64,000 nucleotides of DNA from Streptomyces sp. DH41 (lineage in GTDB: Bacteria; Actinomycetota; Actinomycetes; Streptomycetales; Streptomycetaceae): positions 1 to 64,000 of the forward strand of contig NZ_JARVKY010000015.1 of NCBI RefSeq assembly GCF_029813785.1, written 5' to 3'. Shown in pieces: positions 44,237 to 52,519 of the stretch. Both the position numbers and the translations under genes were made by a program. Within the stretch, counting starts at the first letter, position 1; every line of letters begins with the position of its first letter. Below the pieces are notes generated by a model. The model had not been told where the DNA came from. It did not search any database and was given only the letters and a program-made list of their open reading frames with translations.

Positions 44237-44252
44237 AGGAGCTGGGAGGAAC

Positions 44253-45245
44253 GTGAACTCCGTGAGCCGACTGATCGTCGTCGTCCTCTTCGAGGGCGTC
44301 GACCTGCTCGACGTCACCGGGCCGCCGGAGGTGTTCGCCCTCGCCCGGCGCGAGACGGACGAGGCGGCGGGGTACGAGGTGGTCCTCGCCGCCGAGACCA
44401 TGGACCCGGTCACCACCGGCGCCGGGGTCCGGGTCCTCCCGGACGTCACCTTCGACGACCTGTCCGCCCGGCGCGTCGACACCCTGATCGTGCCCGGCGC
44501 GGTCGAGATCGACGGTCGGCGGCGTGTCCACGCGCTCACCGACCCCGCCGTGGTGGAGCGGGTGCGGCAGCTCGCCGGCCGGACCCGGCGGGTCACGTCC
44601 GTCTGCGTCGGCGCGCACGTGCTGGCGGCCGCCGGACTCCTCGACGGCAAGCGCGTCACCACCCACTGGTCGACCGCGCGGCAGCTCGCCGACGACCACC
44701 CGGCGGTCGAGGTGGACGCCGACCCGATCTTCATCCGGGACGGCGACGTGTGGACCGGCGCGGGCATCAGCTCCTGCCTCGACCTCTCCCTCGCGCTCGT
44801 CGCCGACGACCTCGGCGAGGCGGTGGCGTTGCGCGTGGCCCGGCAGCTCGTGATGTATCTGAAGCGGCCGAGCGGGCAGAGTCAGTTCAGCGTTCCGCTG
44901 GAGCAGGTCTCCACGACACGGCGCGTCGAGGAACTCCGCCACCACGTCCTGCGCAACATCGCCGAACCGCTCACCGTCGCCGACCTCGCCGCACACGCGC
45001 ACGTCAGCGACCGGCAGCTCACCCGGATCTTCAAGACCGAACTCGGCACCACCCCGTACGCCTACGTCGAGTCGGTCCGCGTCGAGGTGGCGCGCCAGCA
45101 GCTCGAATCCACTGACGGGACCTTGGAGAGGGTCGCCTCCGCCTGCGGCTTCGGCACCGTCGACACCCTGGTCCGGGCGTTCCGCCGGCGCCTGGACACG
45201 ACCCCGACGGAGTACCGGCGACGGTTCCGGACCGTTCCTGCGTGA
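44253..45245 (+). CDS. GlxA-type transcriptional regulator (DJ-1/PfpI plus AraC HTH)
   Basis: The 330-residue protein has an N-terminal DJ-1/PfpI-like domain (VLFEGVDLLDVTGPPEVFALAR; TSVCVGAHVLAAAGLLDG, with the nucleophile-elbow cysteine) and two AraC-type helix-turn-helices (LTVADLAAHAHVSDRQLTRIF; LERVASACGFGTVDTLVRAF). It should sense a small molecule and regulate the divergent hydrolase gene. The GTG at 44253 follows GGGAGGAAC. Confidence 0.92.
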   Translation: MNSVSRLIVVVLFEGVDLLDVTGPPEVFALARRETDEAAGYEVVLAAETMDPVTTGAGVRVLPDVTFDDLSARRVDTLIVPGAVEIDGRRRVHALTDPAVVERVRQLAGRTRRVTSVCVGAHVLAAAGLLDGKRVTTHWSTARQLADDHPAVEVDADPIFIRDGDVWTGAGISSCLDLSLALVADDLGEAVALRVARQLVMYLKRPSGQSQFSVPLEQVSTTRRVEELRHHVLRNIAEPLTVADLAAHAHVSDRQLTRIFKTELGTTPYAYVESVRVEVARQQLESTDGTLERVASACGFGTVDTLVRAFRRRLDTTPTEYRRRFRTVPA

Positions 45246-45281
45246 ACTCGGCTTGCGGGTCACGGAACCCGGAGCGCGTGA

Positions 45282-45331
45282 AGCCCCGTCGGGGCAGGGT
45301 GGCCGAAGAGGGCCCCTGCCCCGACGGGGCT
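45282..45331. terminator. Strong 18-bp bidirectional terminator hairpin
   Basis: Arms AGCCCCGTCGGGGCAGGG (45282-45299) and CCCTGCCCCGACGGGGCT (45314-45331) pair perfectly over 18 bp around a 14-nt loop. It lies between the GlxA-type regulator and the LPMO gene, which converge on it. Confidence 0.85.
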
Positions 45332-45398
45332 CGGTCTGCCGGGCGGGCGGGTCACCGGCGCCCGGCGAAGGCCGGTGCCGTGCGCGGCGCTCCTCGGC

Positions 45399-46073
45399 TC
45401 AGCCGAAGTTCACGTCGCTGCACCACATGTACGCCTGGTCGAGGTGCGAGGCCTGCCAGATCACGAACACCACGTGGTGTCCGGTGTATCCGGAGGTCTG
45501 GACGGGGAAGGTGATGTTCTGCGCCGGGGCGAAGCGGCCGGTCTGCGTGATGAAGTCGAGGTTGCCCCAGCCCAGGGTCTGGGTCTTGGGGTCGAAGCCC
45601 TGCTTGCTCACGTAGACCTTGAAGTAGTCGGCACCGTGGGACGCCTGGTCGTACAGCTGCACCGAGAAGTTGTTGCCGACGTTGGTGGTCTTCCACTGGC
45701 CGGGCTTGTTCAGGCTGGCGTTCCTCGAGAGGTTGTTGCTGCAGAGCGTCCCGTCGGGGGTCTTCGCCTGGAACTGGCCGCCGAGGCCGTCGCGGAGGGC
45801 GCTCATCCAGTTCCACATGGTGTCGGCGTTGGCCTGGAAGGCCTGCCAGCACATGGGGTCCTGGGTCTGCATGGCCGGGTTCGTGTGGTTGCTGCCCCAC
45901 GTCTTCCAGCACTGGTACGCGCGGGTGGCGGGACCGACGATGGTGCCGTGGGCCTGGGCGGGGGTCGACCAGGCCAGTGCGCCGACGACCACGGCGAACA
46001 GCATGACGAGCGCCTGGAGAGGCCGACGGAGGGCCGACCGCGAACGCCCGGTTAACGGACTCGTTGTGCGCAT
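45399..46073 (-). CDS. AA10-family lytic polysaccharide monooxygenase
   Basis: The 224-residue protein has a signal peptide ending AQA-H, so the mature chain starts with the copper-binding His1 (HGTIVGPATR). The second copper ligand is His105 of the mature chain in DQASHGADYF, matching AA10 enzymes, and the axial Phe lies in CSDVNF at the end. It has no carbohydrate-binding module. The enzyme oxidatively cleaves crystalline cellulose or chitin outside the cell. The ATG at 46073 follows AAGGAGTCCCCCCAC. A CebR-type operator lies 34 bases upstream, which favours a role in cellulose use. Confidence 0.93.
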   Translation of the reverse strand: MRTTSPLTGRSRSALRRPLQALVMLFAVVVGALAWSTPAQAHGTIVGPATRAYQCWKTWGSNHTNPAMQTQDPMCWQAFQANADTMWNWMSALRDGLGGQFQAKTPDGTLCSNNLSRNASLNKPGQWKTTNVGNNFSVQLYDQASHGADYFKVYVSKQGFDPKTQTLGWGNLDFITQTGRFAPAQNITFPVQTSGYTGHHVVFVIWQASHLDQAYMWCSDVNFG

Positions 46074-46106
46074 GTGGGGGGACTCCTTCCAGAGGCAAGG
46101 CTGTAA

Positions 46107-46120
46107 TGGGAGCGCTCCCA
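46107..46120. promoter_or_regulatory. CebR-type operator upstream of the LPMO gene
   Basis: TGGGAGCGCTCCCA is a perfect 14-bp palindrome identical to the CebR consensus and lies 34-47 bases upstream of the LPMO start codon. Repression by CebR in the absence of cellobiose/cellotriose is the expected control. Confidence 0.8.
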
Positions 46121-46455
46121 AAATGACGACTCCTCAGTGAAATGTCAATGAAACAGACAAAGTCGATCACAGTGGTGGGTCGCGGTTGGGGAATCCGCCC
46201 TGGTGCGGGAGCCGGTGCCCTTGCCGGACTCGGGCGGTCGGCCCTTCCCGCGGCGACTCCGGAACCACTCCTTGCCGTCGAGTCCCACCCATCGCATCCG
46301 GAGGGGCAGCGGTTTACCATGACGCCGCGTCAGTTCGCGGCCCGGCATCTTCGGGCCGGCGGAGGAGACCGCCTTCACGGCCGAGTCCCCGCCAGCACCA
46401 CGCAAGCCGTTCGGTCAACTGTCACTCCATCGAGATGAGGTTCCTTGACTTCTCG
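46121..46455. other. Intergenic region between the LPMO gene and the TnpB element
   Basis: The 335-bp stretch has no supported gene. It contains the LPMO promoter side (46121-46200; the AT-rich GACTCCTCAGTGAAATGTCAA) and the flank of the TnpB element. Possible frames in it lack start signals and codon bias. Confidence 0.4.
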
Positions 46456-46471
46456 CCCTCCTGAAGGAGGG
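46456..46471. repeat. Right-end hairpin of the TnpB element
   Basis: CCCTCC-TGAA-GGAGGG on the plus strand forms a 6-bp stem with a TGAA loop (TTCA on the other strand). It lies just downstream of tnpB and just before the terminal GTCAA. In related elements this region is the 3' part of the TnpB guide RNA scaffold, so the 16-20 bases past GTCAA (from about 46442 downward) would be the guide. Confidence 0.65.
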
Positions 46472-46477
46472 GGATTC

Positions 46478-47683
46478 TCACGGCTCGCGTCGTGAGGGTT
46501 TCTGCTTCGTCGCCGACTGCCCGCCCGGAGTACTCCGTTGAGGTCTTACACCAGCTCCACAGACAGACACGGCCAGCCCGGCCGCCAGAAGGTTGTTGGC
46601 CGCGTTCACGTCCCGGTCGTGGGTCGTGCCGCAGCCGTCGCACGTCCAGGTACGGACGTTCAACGGCATCCTGCCCCGCAGGGCGCCGCAGGCCGAGCAC
46701 AGCCTGGAGGAGGGGAAGAAGCGGTCCACTGCGATCACTTCGCGCCCGTACCAGGCGGCCTTGTACTCCAGCAGGGAGCGGAACTCGCTCCAGCCCGCGT
46801 CCGAGATGGCCCGGGCGAGGGTGTGGTTCTTGACCATGTTGCGTACGATCAGGTCCTCGATCACGATCGTTTGGTTTTCACGAACGAGTCGGGTGGTCAG
46901 CTTGTGGAGCCCGTCCCGGCGCCGGTCGGCGATGCGGGCGTAGATTGTGGCGACCCTGCGGCGGGCCTTGGCCCGGTTGGCTCCGTCGCCCTTCGCCTTG
47001 CGGGCAAGGGCGCGCTGGGCCTTCGCCAGGCGGGCACGGTCGGCGCGTTCATACCGGGGATTGGCGATCTTCTCCCCGGTGGAGAGGGTCAGCAGGTGTT
47101 CCAGGCCCACGTCCACACCGACCGCCGTATCGGTTGCCGGGAGCGGTTTCACGGTCGGGTCGTCACACAGCAGGGAGACGAACCAGCGTCCCGCCGGATC
47201 CTGCGAGACGGTCACGGTGGACGGCGATGCCCCCTCGGGCAGGGGCCGCGACCACACGACGGCCAGCGGGCCGGCCATCTTCGCCAGCGTCAGTCTCCCG
47301 TCACGGAAGCGGAAACCACTGGTCGTGTACTCGGCCGACTTCCGCGACCTCTTCCGCGACTTGAAGCGCGGATACTTGGCCCGCTTGCCGAAGAAGTGGG
47401 TGAACGCGTTCTGCAGGTGCCGAAGTGTCTGCTGCAGGGGTACGGAGGAGACGTCGTTGAGGTAGGCGAGCTCCTCGGTCTTCTTCCACGCCGTCAGCAT
47501 CGCCGAGGTGGCGTTGTAGTTGACCCGTTCCTGCCGCGCCCATGCTTCGGTACGGGCCGCGAGTGCCAGGTTGTAGACCTTGCGTACGCATCCGAAGGTG
47601 CGCGACAGCTCGGCTGCCTGCGCATCGGTTGGATGGAAGCGGTACTTGAACGCCCGCTTCACACACGTCGTGGCCACGCTCAC
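46478..47683 (-). CDS. tnpB: RNA-guided endonuclease TnpB (IS605 OrfB)
   Basis: The 401-residue protein is full length. RuvC residues are visible: Asp191 in VGVDVGLEHLL, Glu276 in IVIEDLIV and Asp358 in THDRDVNAA. The zinc finger has C329-x2-C332 (CSACG) and C348-x2-C351 (CDGCG). The N-terminal region opens with KRAFKYRFHPTDAQ, as in the OrfB_HTH family. TnpB proteins are omega-RNA-guided DNA nucleases that help maintain the transposon. The GTG at 47683 starts it. All catalytic residues appear intact, so it may be active. Confidence 0.92.
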   Translation of the reverse strand: MSVATTCVKRAFKYRFHPTDAQAAELSRTFGCVRKVYNLALAARTEAWARQERVNYNATSAMLTAWKKTEELAYLNDVSSVPLQQTLRHLQNAFTHFFGKRAKYPRFKSRKRSRKSAEYTTSGFRFRDGRLTLAKMAGPLAVVWSRPLPEGASPSTVTVSQDPAGRWFVSLLCDDPTVKPLPATDTAVGVDVGLEHLLTLSTGEKIANPRYERADRARLAKAQRALARKAKGDGANRAKARRRVATIYARIADRRRDGLHKLTTRLVRENQTIVIEDLIVRNMVKNHTLARAISDAGWSEFRSLLEYKAAWYGREVIAVDRFFPSSRLCSACGALRGRMPLNVRTWTCDGCGTTHDRDVNAANNLLAAGLAVSVCGAGVRPQRSTPGGQSATKQKPSRREP

Positions 47684-47792
47684 AAACTAGCGGCACTGCG
47701 ACTTAAGACCAAAGCTGCTGGTCGGGGCGCGGCCCTTCGCCCTGGCGGCGAAACCCCGCCCATCACCCTGCTCCGCAGGGAGTCCGTTTCCT

Positions 47793-47812
47793 CCCCTGCC
47801 TGAAGGCAGGGG
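47793..47812. repeat. Second REP-like hairpin near the left side of the TnpB element
   Basis: CCCCTGCC-TGAA-GGCAGGGG forms an 8-bp stem with the same loop as the right-end hairpin. On the minus strand it reads ACCCCTGCCTTCAGGCAGGG. It lies directly before the ribosome-binding site of the RTX-like gene. A smaller hairpin, CCCTG-CTCCG-CAGGG, lies at 47766-47780. Confidence 0.7.
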
Positions 47813-47830
47813 TATCCACGGAGGAATCAG

Positions 47831-48601
47831 ATGAACCGAAACCGAACCGCCGTCGGCGCGTTCGTCGTGGCCCTGTGCACTGCCGGCCTCACCCTCGGCC
47901 CGGCGACCGCCGCGAGCGCCGCCGAGGCGAAGTCCCGCGTCGGAGCCGACTGGGAGACCCAGTCGATCGTCTTCACGGCCGCCGCGGGCCACACCAACGA
48001 CCTCAACGTCTTCTTCATGTACACCAGCGACGGCATCCAGCGGATCGGCTTCCGCGACGTGGTCCCGCTCGAACCGGGCGATCATTGCGCGTACTCCTCA
48101 GCCGAGGACACCACCGCCGTCGTCTGCGAACTGCCCGCCGACGGCGCTCGTCCCGACCGGATCGACATCCACCTCGGCGACGGCGACGACACGGTCGCCG
48201 CCTTCACCCCCGGGGTCGGCACCGTCAGCGGCGGCTCCGGTGACGACGAACTGCACGCCCACACGGCACGCACGGTGCTGGGCGGCGACGGGAACGACAT
48301 GGTCATGGGGCCCGCCGTGCTGCACGGCGGCGAGGGCATGGACCACCTCATGGGCGACGGCGACGACCAGCGGATGTGGGGTGGCGCGGGCGACGACATG
48401 ATCGAGGGCTACGGCGGCGACGACACCGTGTACGCCGGCTCCGGCGACGACCATGCCATGGGCGGGGACGGCCGCGACATCGTTCTCGGCGGCCCCGGCG
48501 ACGACATGCTGCACGGCGAAGGCGGCGACGACCTCGTCGGTGGCGGCCTCGGAAAGGACACCGTCGAAGGCGGGCCGGGCCGCGACATCGTCCTCCCGTA
48601 G
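47831..48601 (+). CDS. Secreted RTX-like calcium-binding repeat protein
   Basis: The 256-residue protein has a signal peptide (residues 1-31, ASAAEA) and a C-terminal run of GGxGxDxU-type nonapeptides: GGSGDDELH, GGDGNDMVM, GGAGDDMIE, GGDDTVYAG, GGPGDDMLH, GGLGKDTVE. These form a calcium-filled beta-roll. The ATG at 47831 follows GGAGGAATCAG, and the TnpB-side hairpin stands immediately upstream, so the native promoter may have been displaced. Confidence 0.88.
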   Translation: MNRNRTAVGAFVVALCTAGLTLGPATAASAAEAKSRVGADWETQSIVFTAAAGHTNDLNVFFMYTSDGIQRIGFRDVVPLEPGDHCAYSSAEDTTAVVCELPADGARPDRIDIHLGDGDDTVAAFTPGVGTVSGGSGDDELHAHTARTVLGGDGNDMVMGPAVLHGGEGMDHLMGDGDDQRMWGGAGDDMIEGYGGDDTVYAGSGDDHAMGGDGRDIVLGGPGDDMLHGEGGDDLVGGGLGKDTVEGGPGRDIVLP

Positions 48602-48723
48602 GCGCACCCGGCGCACGTCCTGCCGTGAGCACGCCGCTCCGCACGAAGGCCCTGCCCCGCGGCGCGATCGGCGCCGCGGGCGCGGTGCCGCCGCAGTCGG
48701 CGCCCTCGGTCACGTGGGGCGGC

Positions 48724-49560
48724 TCACCTCGCCGGCCGCTCGAACGTGACCGGTGCCTCGAAGGCCGCCCGGCGGGTGGCGCGGCGCAGTGCCTTCAGGA
48801 CCGGGGTGCCCAGCGCGAGGGTCAGTACGACCGTCACGGCGGCGCGGCCCCCGTCCCAGCCGAGGGACGTGGCCAGGCAGTAGGCGAGGAAGCGGGCCAG
48901 GTTGTCGGGGATCGACGCGTCCGGGTCGAAGGCGATGTTCGAGGCGAGCGTGTTCATGAAGGTCCAGCCCGCCAGGTTCATCACCGTGCCGTAGGCGAAC
49001 GCGGCCAGGAAGCCGTACGCGGCCAGCATCAACAGCTCCGTGCGACCGCGCAGACGGTCGGGGAAGGGCAGCAGGCCCGCCCCCATCGTGAACCAGCCCA
49101 TCGACAGCATCTGGAACGGCATCCACGGGCCCACCCCACCCGTGAGCAGCGCGGACGCGAACATCGTGACCGAGCCGAGGACGAAGCCGAAGCCCGGGCC
49201 CAGGACCCGGCCGCTGAGGACCATGAGGAAGAACATCGGCTCCAGGCCCGCGGTGCCCGCGCCGATGGGACGCAGCGCCGCGCCCACCGCCGCCAGGACA
49301 CCGAGCATCGCCACGGCCTTCGGGCCGAGCCCCGACTCCGAGATCGTCGCCGCCACCACGGCCACCAGCAGCACCAGCAGGCCCGCGAACAGCCACGGCG
49401 CGTCCTGCGCGTGCGCGTTCAGCGAGGCGTCCGGCGGGGCCAGGAAGGGCCAGCCGAAGCCCGCCACGCCCACCGCGCTGACCAGGAGCAGGGCGGCCAC
49501 GGAACGGGGGCCGAGCCGGACGGCGCGGGCCTGACGCTGGGGAGGGACGCCGCCGGTCAT
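48724..49560 (-). CDS. ECF transporter substrate-binding (S) component, cobalamin-type
   Basis: The 278-residue membrane protein has six or more helices (SVAALLLVSAVGVAGFGWPFL; PIGAGTAGLEPMFFLMVLSGRVLGPGFGFVLGSVTMFASALLTGGVGPWMPFQML) typical of ECF S components. The position in an operon behind a cobalamin riboswitch identifies a likely vitamin B12 or corrinoid substrate. Its ATG overlaps the stop of the ATPase gene (ATGA), so the genes are coupled. It is the last gene of the operon. Confidence 0.88.
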   Translation of the reverse strand: MTGGVPPQRQARAVRLGPRSVAALLLVSAVGVAGFGWPFLAPPDASLNAHAQDAPWLFAGLLVLLVAVVAATISESGLGPKAVAMLGVLAAVGAALRPIGAGTAGLEPMFFLMVLSGRVLGPGFGFVLGSVTMFASALLTGGVGPWMPFQMLSMGWFTMGAGLLPFPDRLRGRTELLMLAAYGFLAAFAYGTVMNLAGWTFMNTLASNIAFDPDASIPDNLARFLAYCLATSLGWDGGRAAVTVVLTLALGTPVLKALRRATRRAAFEAPVTFERPAR

Positions 49561-51248
49561 GCCAGCGCCTCCCGCACCTGCGCGACGGTCAGCCACTGCC
49601 TCGGGGCCAGCACCTTGGCGACCTGCGGGGCGAAGGACGGGGAGGCCATCACCACGTCCGCCGCCGGGCCGTCGGCGATCACCTCGCCCTCGGCCAGCAG
49701 CACGACCCGGTGGGCCAGCTCGGCGGCGAGTTCCACGTCGTGCGTGGCCAGCACGATCGCGTGGCCCTCGGCGGCCAGGCCGCGCAGGATGCCGGCCAGC
49801 CGGGCCTTCGCCGCGTAGTCCAGGCCGCGCGTCGGCTCGTCCAGGAGGAGGAGGGGAGGGCGGGCGGTCAGGACGACGGACAGGGCGAGGGTGAGGCGCT
49901 GGCCCTCGGAGAGGTCGCGGGGGTGGGTGTCGTCGGTGACGCCGGGGAGCAGCTCGGTGAGCAGGGCGCGGCAGGTACCGGGGGACGCCTCCGCGTCCCG
50001 GTCGGCGGCCGCGCACTCGGCGGCGACGGTGTCGGCGTACAGCAGGTCGCGCGGCTCCTGCGGGACCAGGCCGACCCGGCGCACGAGATCGCGGGGGGCC
50101 GTGCGGTGCGGTACGGCGTCGCCGGCGCGGACCGAACCGGCGGACGGTTCGACCAGGCCGACGAGGGCGGACAGGAGGGTGGACTTCCCGGCGCCGTTGC
50201 GGCCCATCAGGGCGACGGTCTCGCCGGGGGAGACGGTCAGGTCGATGTGGCGCAGCGCCTGGATCCGGTCCCGGCGGACGGCGAGGGAGCGGACCTCGGC
50301 GGCGTACGAGGTGGGGCCCGAAGGGGCTTGCGGGGCCTTCCCGCGGCGGCGCCAGCGGGACGCGGGGGCGGGCCGGAGCGCGGGAAGGGGCGGGAGCGTG
50401 GCGGCCGGCGGCGTGCGGGCCGGGATCTCCCGGTCGGCCAGCCGGTCCCGCAGCGGGGCCGCGCGGCGCCGGGCGTCGCGGATCGTCAGTGGCAGCGGGG
50501 ACCAGTCCGCCAGCCTGCCCAGGCCCACCACCGGCGGGTACACCGGGGACACGGCCATCACGTCCGCCGGAGAGCCGAGGAGCGGCGCCGCGCCCGATGA
50601 CGGGAGCAGGACGACCTGATCGGCGTACTGGATGACGCGTTCCAGGCGGTGCTCGGCCATCAGAACCGTCGTACCGAGGTCGTGGACCAGGCGCTGGAGG
50701 ACGGCGAGGACCTCCTCGGCGGCGGCGGGGTCGAGGGCGGAGGTCGGCTCGTCCAGGACCAGGACGTCCGGGTGCGGAGTGAGGACCGAGCCGATCGCGA
50801 CCCGCTGCTGCTGGCCGCCGGAGAGCGTGGCGATGGGGCGGGACCGGAGGTCGGACAGGCCCAGGAGGTCGAGGGTCTCCTCGACGCGGCGGCGCATCAC
50901 GTCCGGGGCCAGACCGAGGGACTCCATGCCGTAGGCGAGCTCGTCCTCGACGGTGTCCGTCACGAAGTGGGAGAGCGGGTCCTGCCCGACCGTGCCGACG
51001 ACGTCGGCGAGTTCGCGCGGCTTGTGGGTGCGGGTGTCCCGCCCGGCCACCGTGACCCGGCCGCTCAGCGTGCCGCCGGTGAAGTGCGGCACCAGGCCGC
51101 TGACCGCGCCCAGCACGGTGGACTTGCCGACCCCGGACGGGCCGGCGAGCAGGACGAGTTCACCCTCGGGGACCTCGAAGTCGATGCCCCGGACGGTGGG
51201 CTCGGCCGCTCCGTCGTACGTCACGGAGACATCCTCGAAGCGGATCAC
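49557..51248 (-). CDS. ECF transporter double ATPase (two ABC domains)
   Basis: The 563-residue protein has two ABC domains in one chain. The first has Walker A GPSGVGKST, LSGGQQQRVAIG, and Walker B VLVLDEPTSAL; the second has GRNGAGKST, LSEGQRLTLALS and LLLLDEPTRGL. In other ECF systems these are separate EcfA and EcfA' subunits. A Pro/Arg-rich linker joins them. The GTG at 51248 overlaps the permease stop as GTGA. It powers the B12 importer. Confidence 0.93.
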   Translation of the reverse strand: MIRFEDVSVTYDGAAEPTVRGIDFEVPEGELVLLAGPSGVGKSTVLGAVSGLVPHFTGGTLSGRVTVAGRDTRTHKPRELADVVGTVGQDPLSHFVTDTVEDELAYGMESLGLAPDVMRRRVEETLDLLGLSDLRSRPIATLSGGQQQRVAIGSVLTPHPDVLVLDEPTSALDPAAAEEVLAVLQRLVHDLGTTVLMAEHRLERVIQYADQVVLLPSSGAAPLLGSPADVMAVSPVYPPVVGLGRLADWSPLPLTIRDARRRAAPLRDRLADREIPARTPPAATLPPLPALRPAPASRWRRRGKAPQAPSGPTSYAAEVRSLAVRRDRIQALRHIDLTVSPGETVALMGRNGAGKSTLLSALVGLVEPSAGSVRAGDAVPHRTAPRDLVRRVGLVPQEPRDLLYADTVAAECAAADRDAEASPGTCRALLTELLPGVTDDTHPRDLSEGQRLTLALSVVLTARPPLLLLDEPTRGLDYAAKARLAGILRGLAAEGHAIVLATHDVELAAELAHRVVLLAEGEVIADGPAADVVMASPSFAPQVAKVLAPRQWLTVAQVREALA

Positions 51249-52519
51249 GACGGCTCCTTGACGGGGGCGGGTACGGGGGCGGTTACGGAGGTGGGGGTGG
51301 GGGCGGGAGTGACGAACGCCGGGAGCAGGCCGATCAGTACGGCCGCCGCCGGCCACAGCGGAAGGCCGGGGGCGACCAGCGGGACCACGCCCGGGTGCAG
51401 CGCCGCCGGGTCACGGGCGGCGGCGAGGAACATCAGCGCCGCCACCGCCACCCCGGAGGCGGTGACCAGCCAGGCGCGGGCGTCCCAGCGGTCCGGTCGG
51501 TACCGGGTGCGGACCGACCGGCGACCGCCGAGCCACAGCCCCGCGAGCGCGGCGGCGACGCCGGCCAGGAGGACGGGGATGCCGTACGTGCCGCCCGCCG
51601 CGGTCAGCAGCCCGTACGTCCCCGCGCAGACGCCGAGCAGGCCGCCCAGGGTGAGGGCGGCGGTGGTACGGCGGACGGGGGCGGGGACCTGGGCGGTACG
51701 GCCGTAACCGCGGGCGTCCATCGCGGCGGCGAGGGCGACGGAACGCTCCAGGGCGCCTTCGAGCACCGGCAGACCGACCTGGAGCAGGCCCCGTACGCCG
51801 CCGTCGGGGCGGCCGCGCAGACGGCGGGCGGCGCGCAGGCGCTGGACGTCGGCGATGAGGTTCGGCGCGAAGGTGAGGGCGACGACGACGGCCACGCCCA
51901 TCTCGTACAGGGCGCCCGGCAGGGACTTGAGGAGGCGGGCGGGGTTGGCGAGGGCGTTCGCGGCGCCGACGCAGATGAGGAGGGTGGCCAGCTTCATCGC
52001 GTCGTACAGGGCGAAGGCCAGGCCCTCCGCGGTGACCCGGCCGCCGAGGCGGATGCCCTGCGCCCAGTCGGGGAGGGGGACCTCGGGGAGGGTGACGAGG
52101 GTGTGCGTGCCGGGGATGGGGGAGCCGAGGACCGCGGTGAAGAGGAGGCGGATGACGAGGACGGCCAGGGCGAGCTTGACGAAGGCGCCGTAGGAGCGGG
52201 ACCAGGGGGCGTGGGGGCGGCGGGCGATGACGACGTAGGCGGAGACGGCTACGAGGAGGGAGAGGAGGAGGGGGTTGGTGGTGCGGGTTGCGGCGGTGCC
52301 GAGGGCCAGCGCCCAGAGCCACCAGGCGCCGGGGTGTACGGGCACCGTGCGGTGGGGGCCGGGGGTGGGGGCGCTTACCGGCGCTGCCAGGGTGCCGCCT
52401 GCGCCCACCCGTGCCGCCCCAGCGGCACGACTGCCCGCAGGCTGGGGCGGCGGCGTGGCGCGGCTGTCCGTAGGGCGGGGCGGCGTGGCGTGGCTGTCCG
52501 CAGGGTCAGTCGGTGGCAT
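51245..52519 (-). CDS. ECF transporter permease (T component, CbiQ-like)
   Basis: The 424-residue protein has a Pro/Ala-rich N-terminus of about 60 residues, then CbiQ-like helices (TNPLLLSLLVAVSAYVV; FVKLALAVLVIRLLFTAVLG) and the coupling-helix motifs RRLRGRPDGGVRGLLQ and AMDARGYGR, which contact the ATPases. It has extra C-terminal helices. The ATG at 52519 overlaps the end of the SCO2322-type gene by 14 bases. Confidence 0.9.
   Translation of the reverse strand: MPPTDPADSHATPPRPTDSRATPPPQPAGSRAAGAARVGAGGTLAAPVSAPTPGPHRTVPVHPGAWWLWALALGTAATRTTNPLLLSLLVAVSAYVVIARRPHAPWSRSYGAFVKLALAVLVIRLLFTAVLGSPIPGTHTLVTLPEVPLPDWAQGIRLGGRVTAEGLAFALYDAMKLATLLICVGAANALANPARLLKSLPGALYEMGVAVVVALTFAPNLIADVQRLRAARRLRGRPDGGVRGLLQVGLPVLEGALERSVALAAAMDARGYGRTAQVPAPVRRTTAALTLGGLLGVCAGTYGLLTAAGGTYGIPVLLAGVAAALAGLWLGGRRSVRTRYRPDRWDARAWLVTASGVAVAALMFLAAARDPAALHPGVVPLVAPGLPLWPAAAVLIGLLPAFVTPAPTPTSVTAPVPAPVKEPS

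Larger units (their letters stand above)
46443..47812 (-). mobile_element. IS605/IS1341-type element carrying tnpB only
   Basis: The element is bounded by two similar REP-like hairpins with the same loop. On the minus strand the right end reads AATCCCCCTCCTTCAGGAGG..GAGAAGTCAA, the typical terminus of IS200/IS605-family elements. No tnpA is present, so transposition would need help in trans. The left boundary is uncertain; the hairpin at 47793-47812 may be the left end or the remnant of another copy. The insertion lies between the LPMO gene and the RTX-like gene. Confidence 0.7.

Noticed and set aside
46478-47683. Cas12-type CRISPR effector
   Set aside because: RuvC and zinc-finger residues are present, but at 401 residues with IS605-type ends it is TnpB; there is no repeat array.
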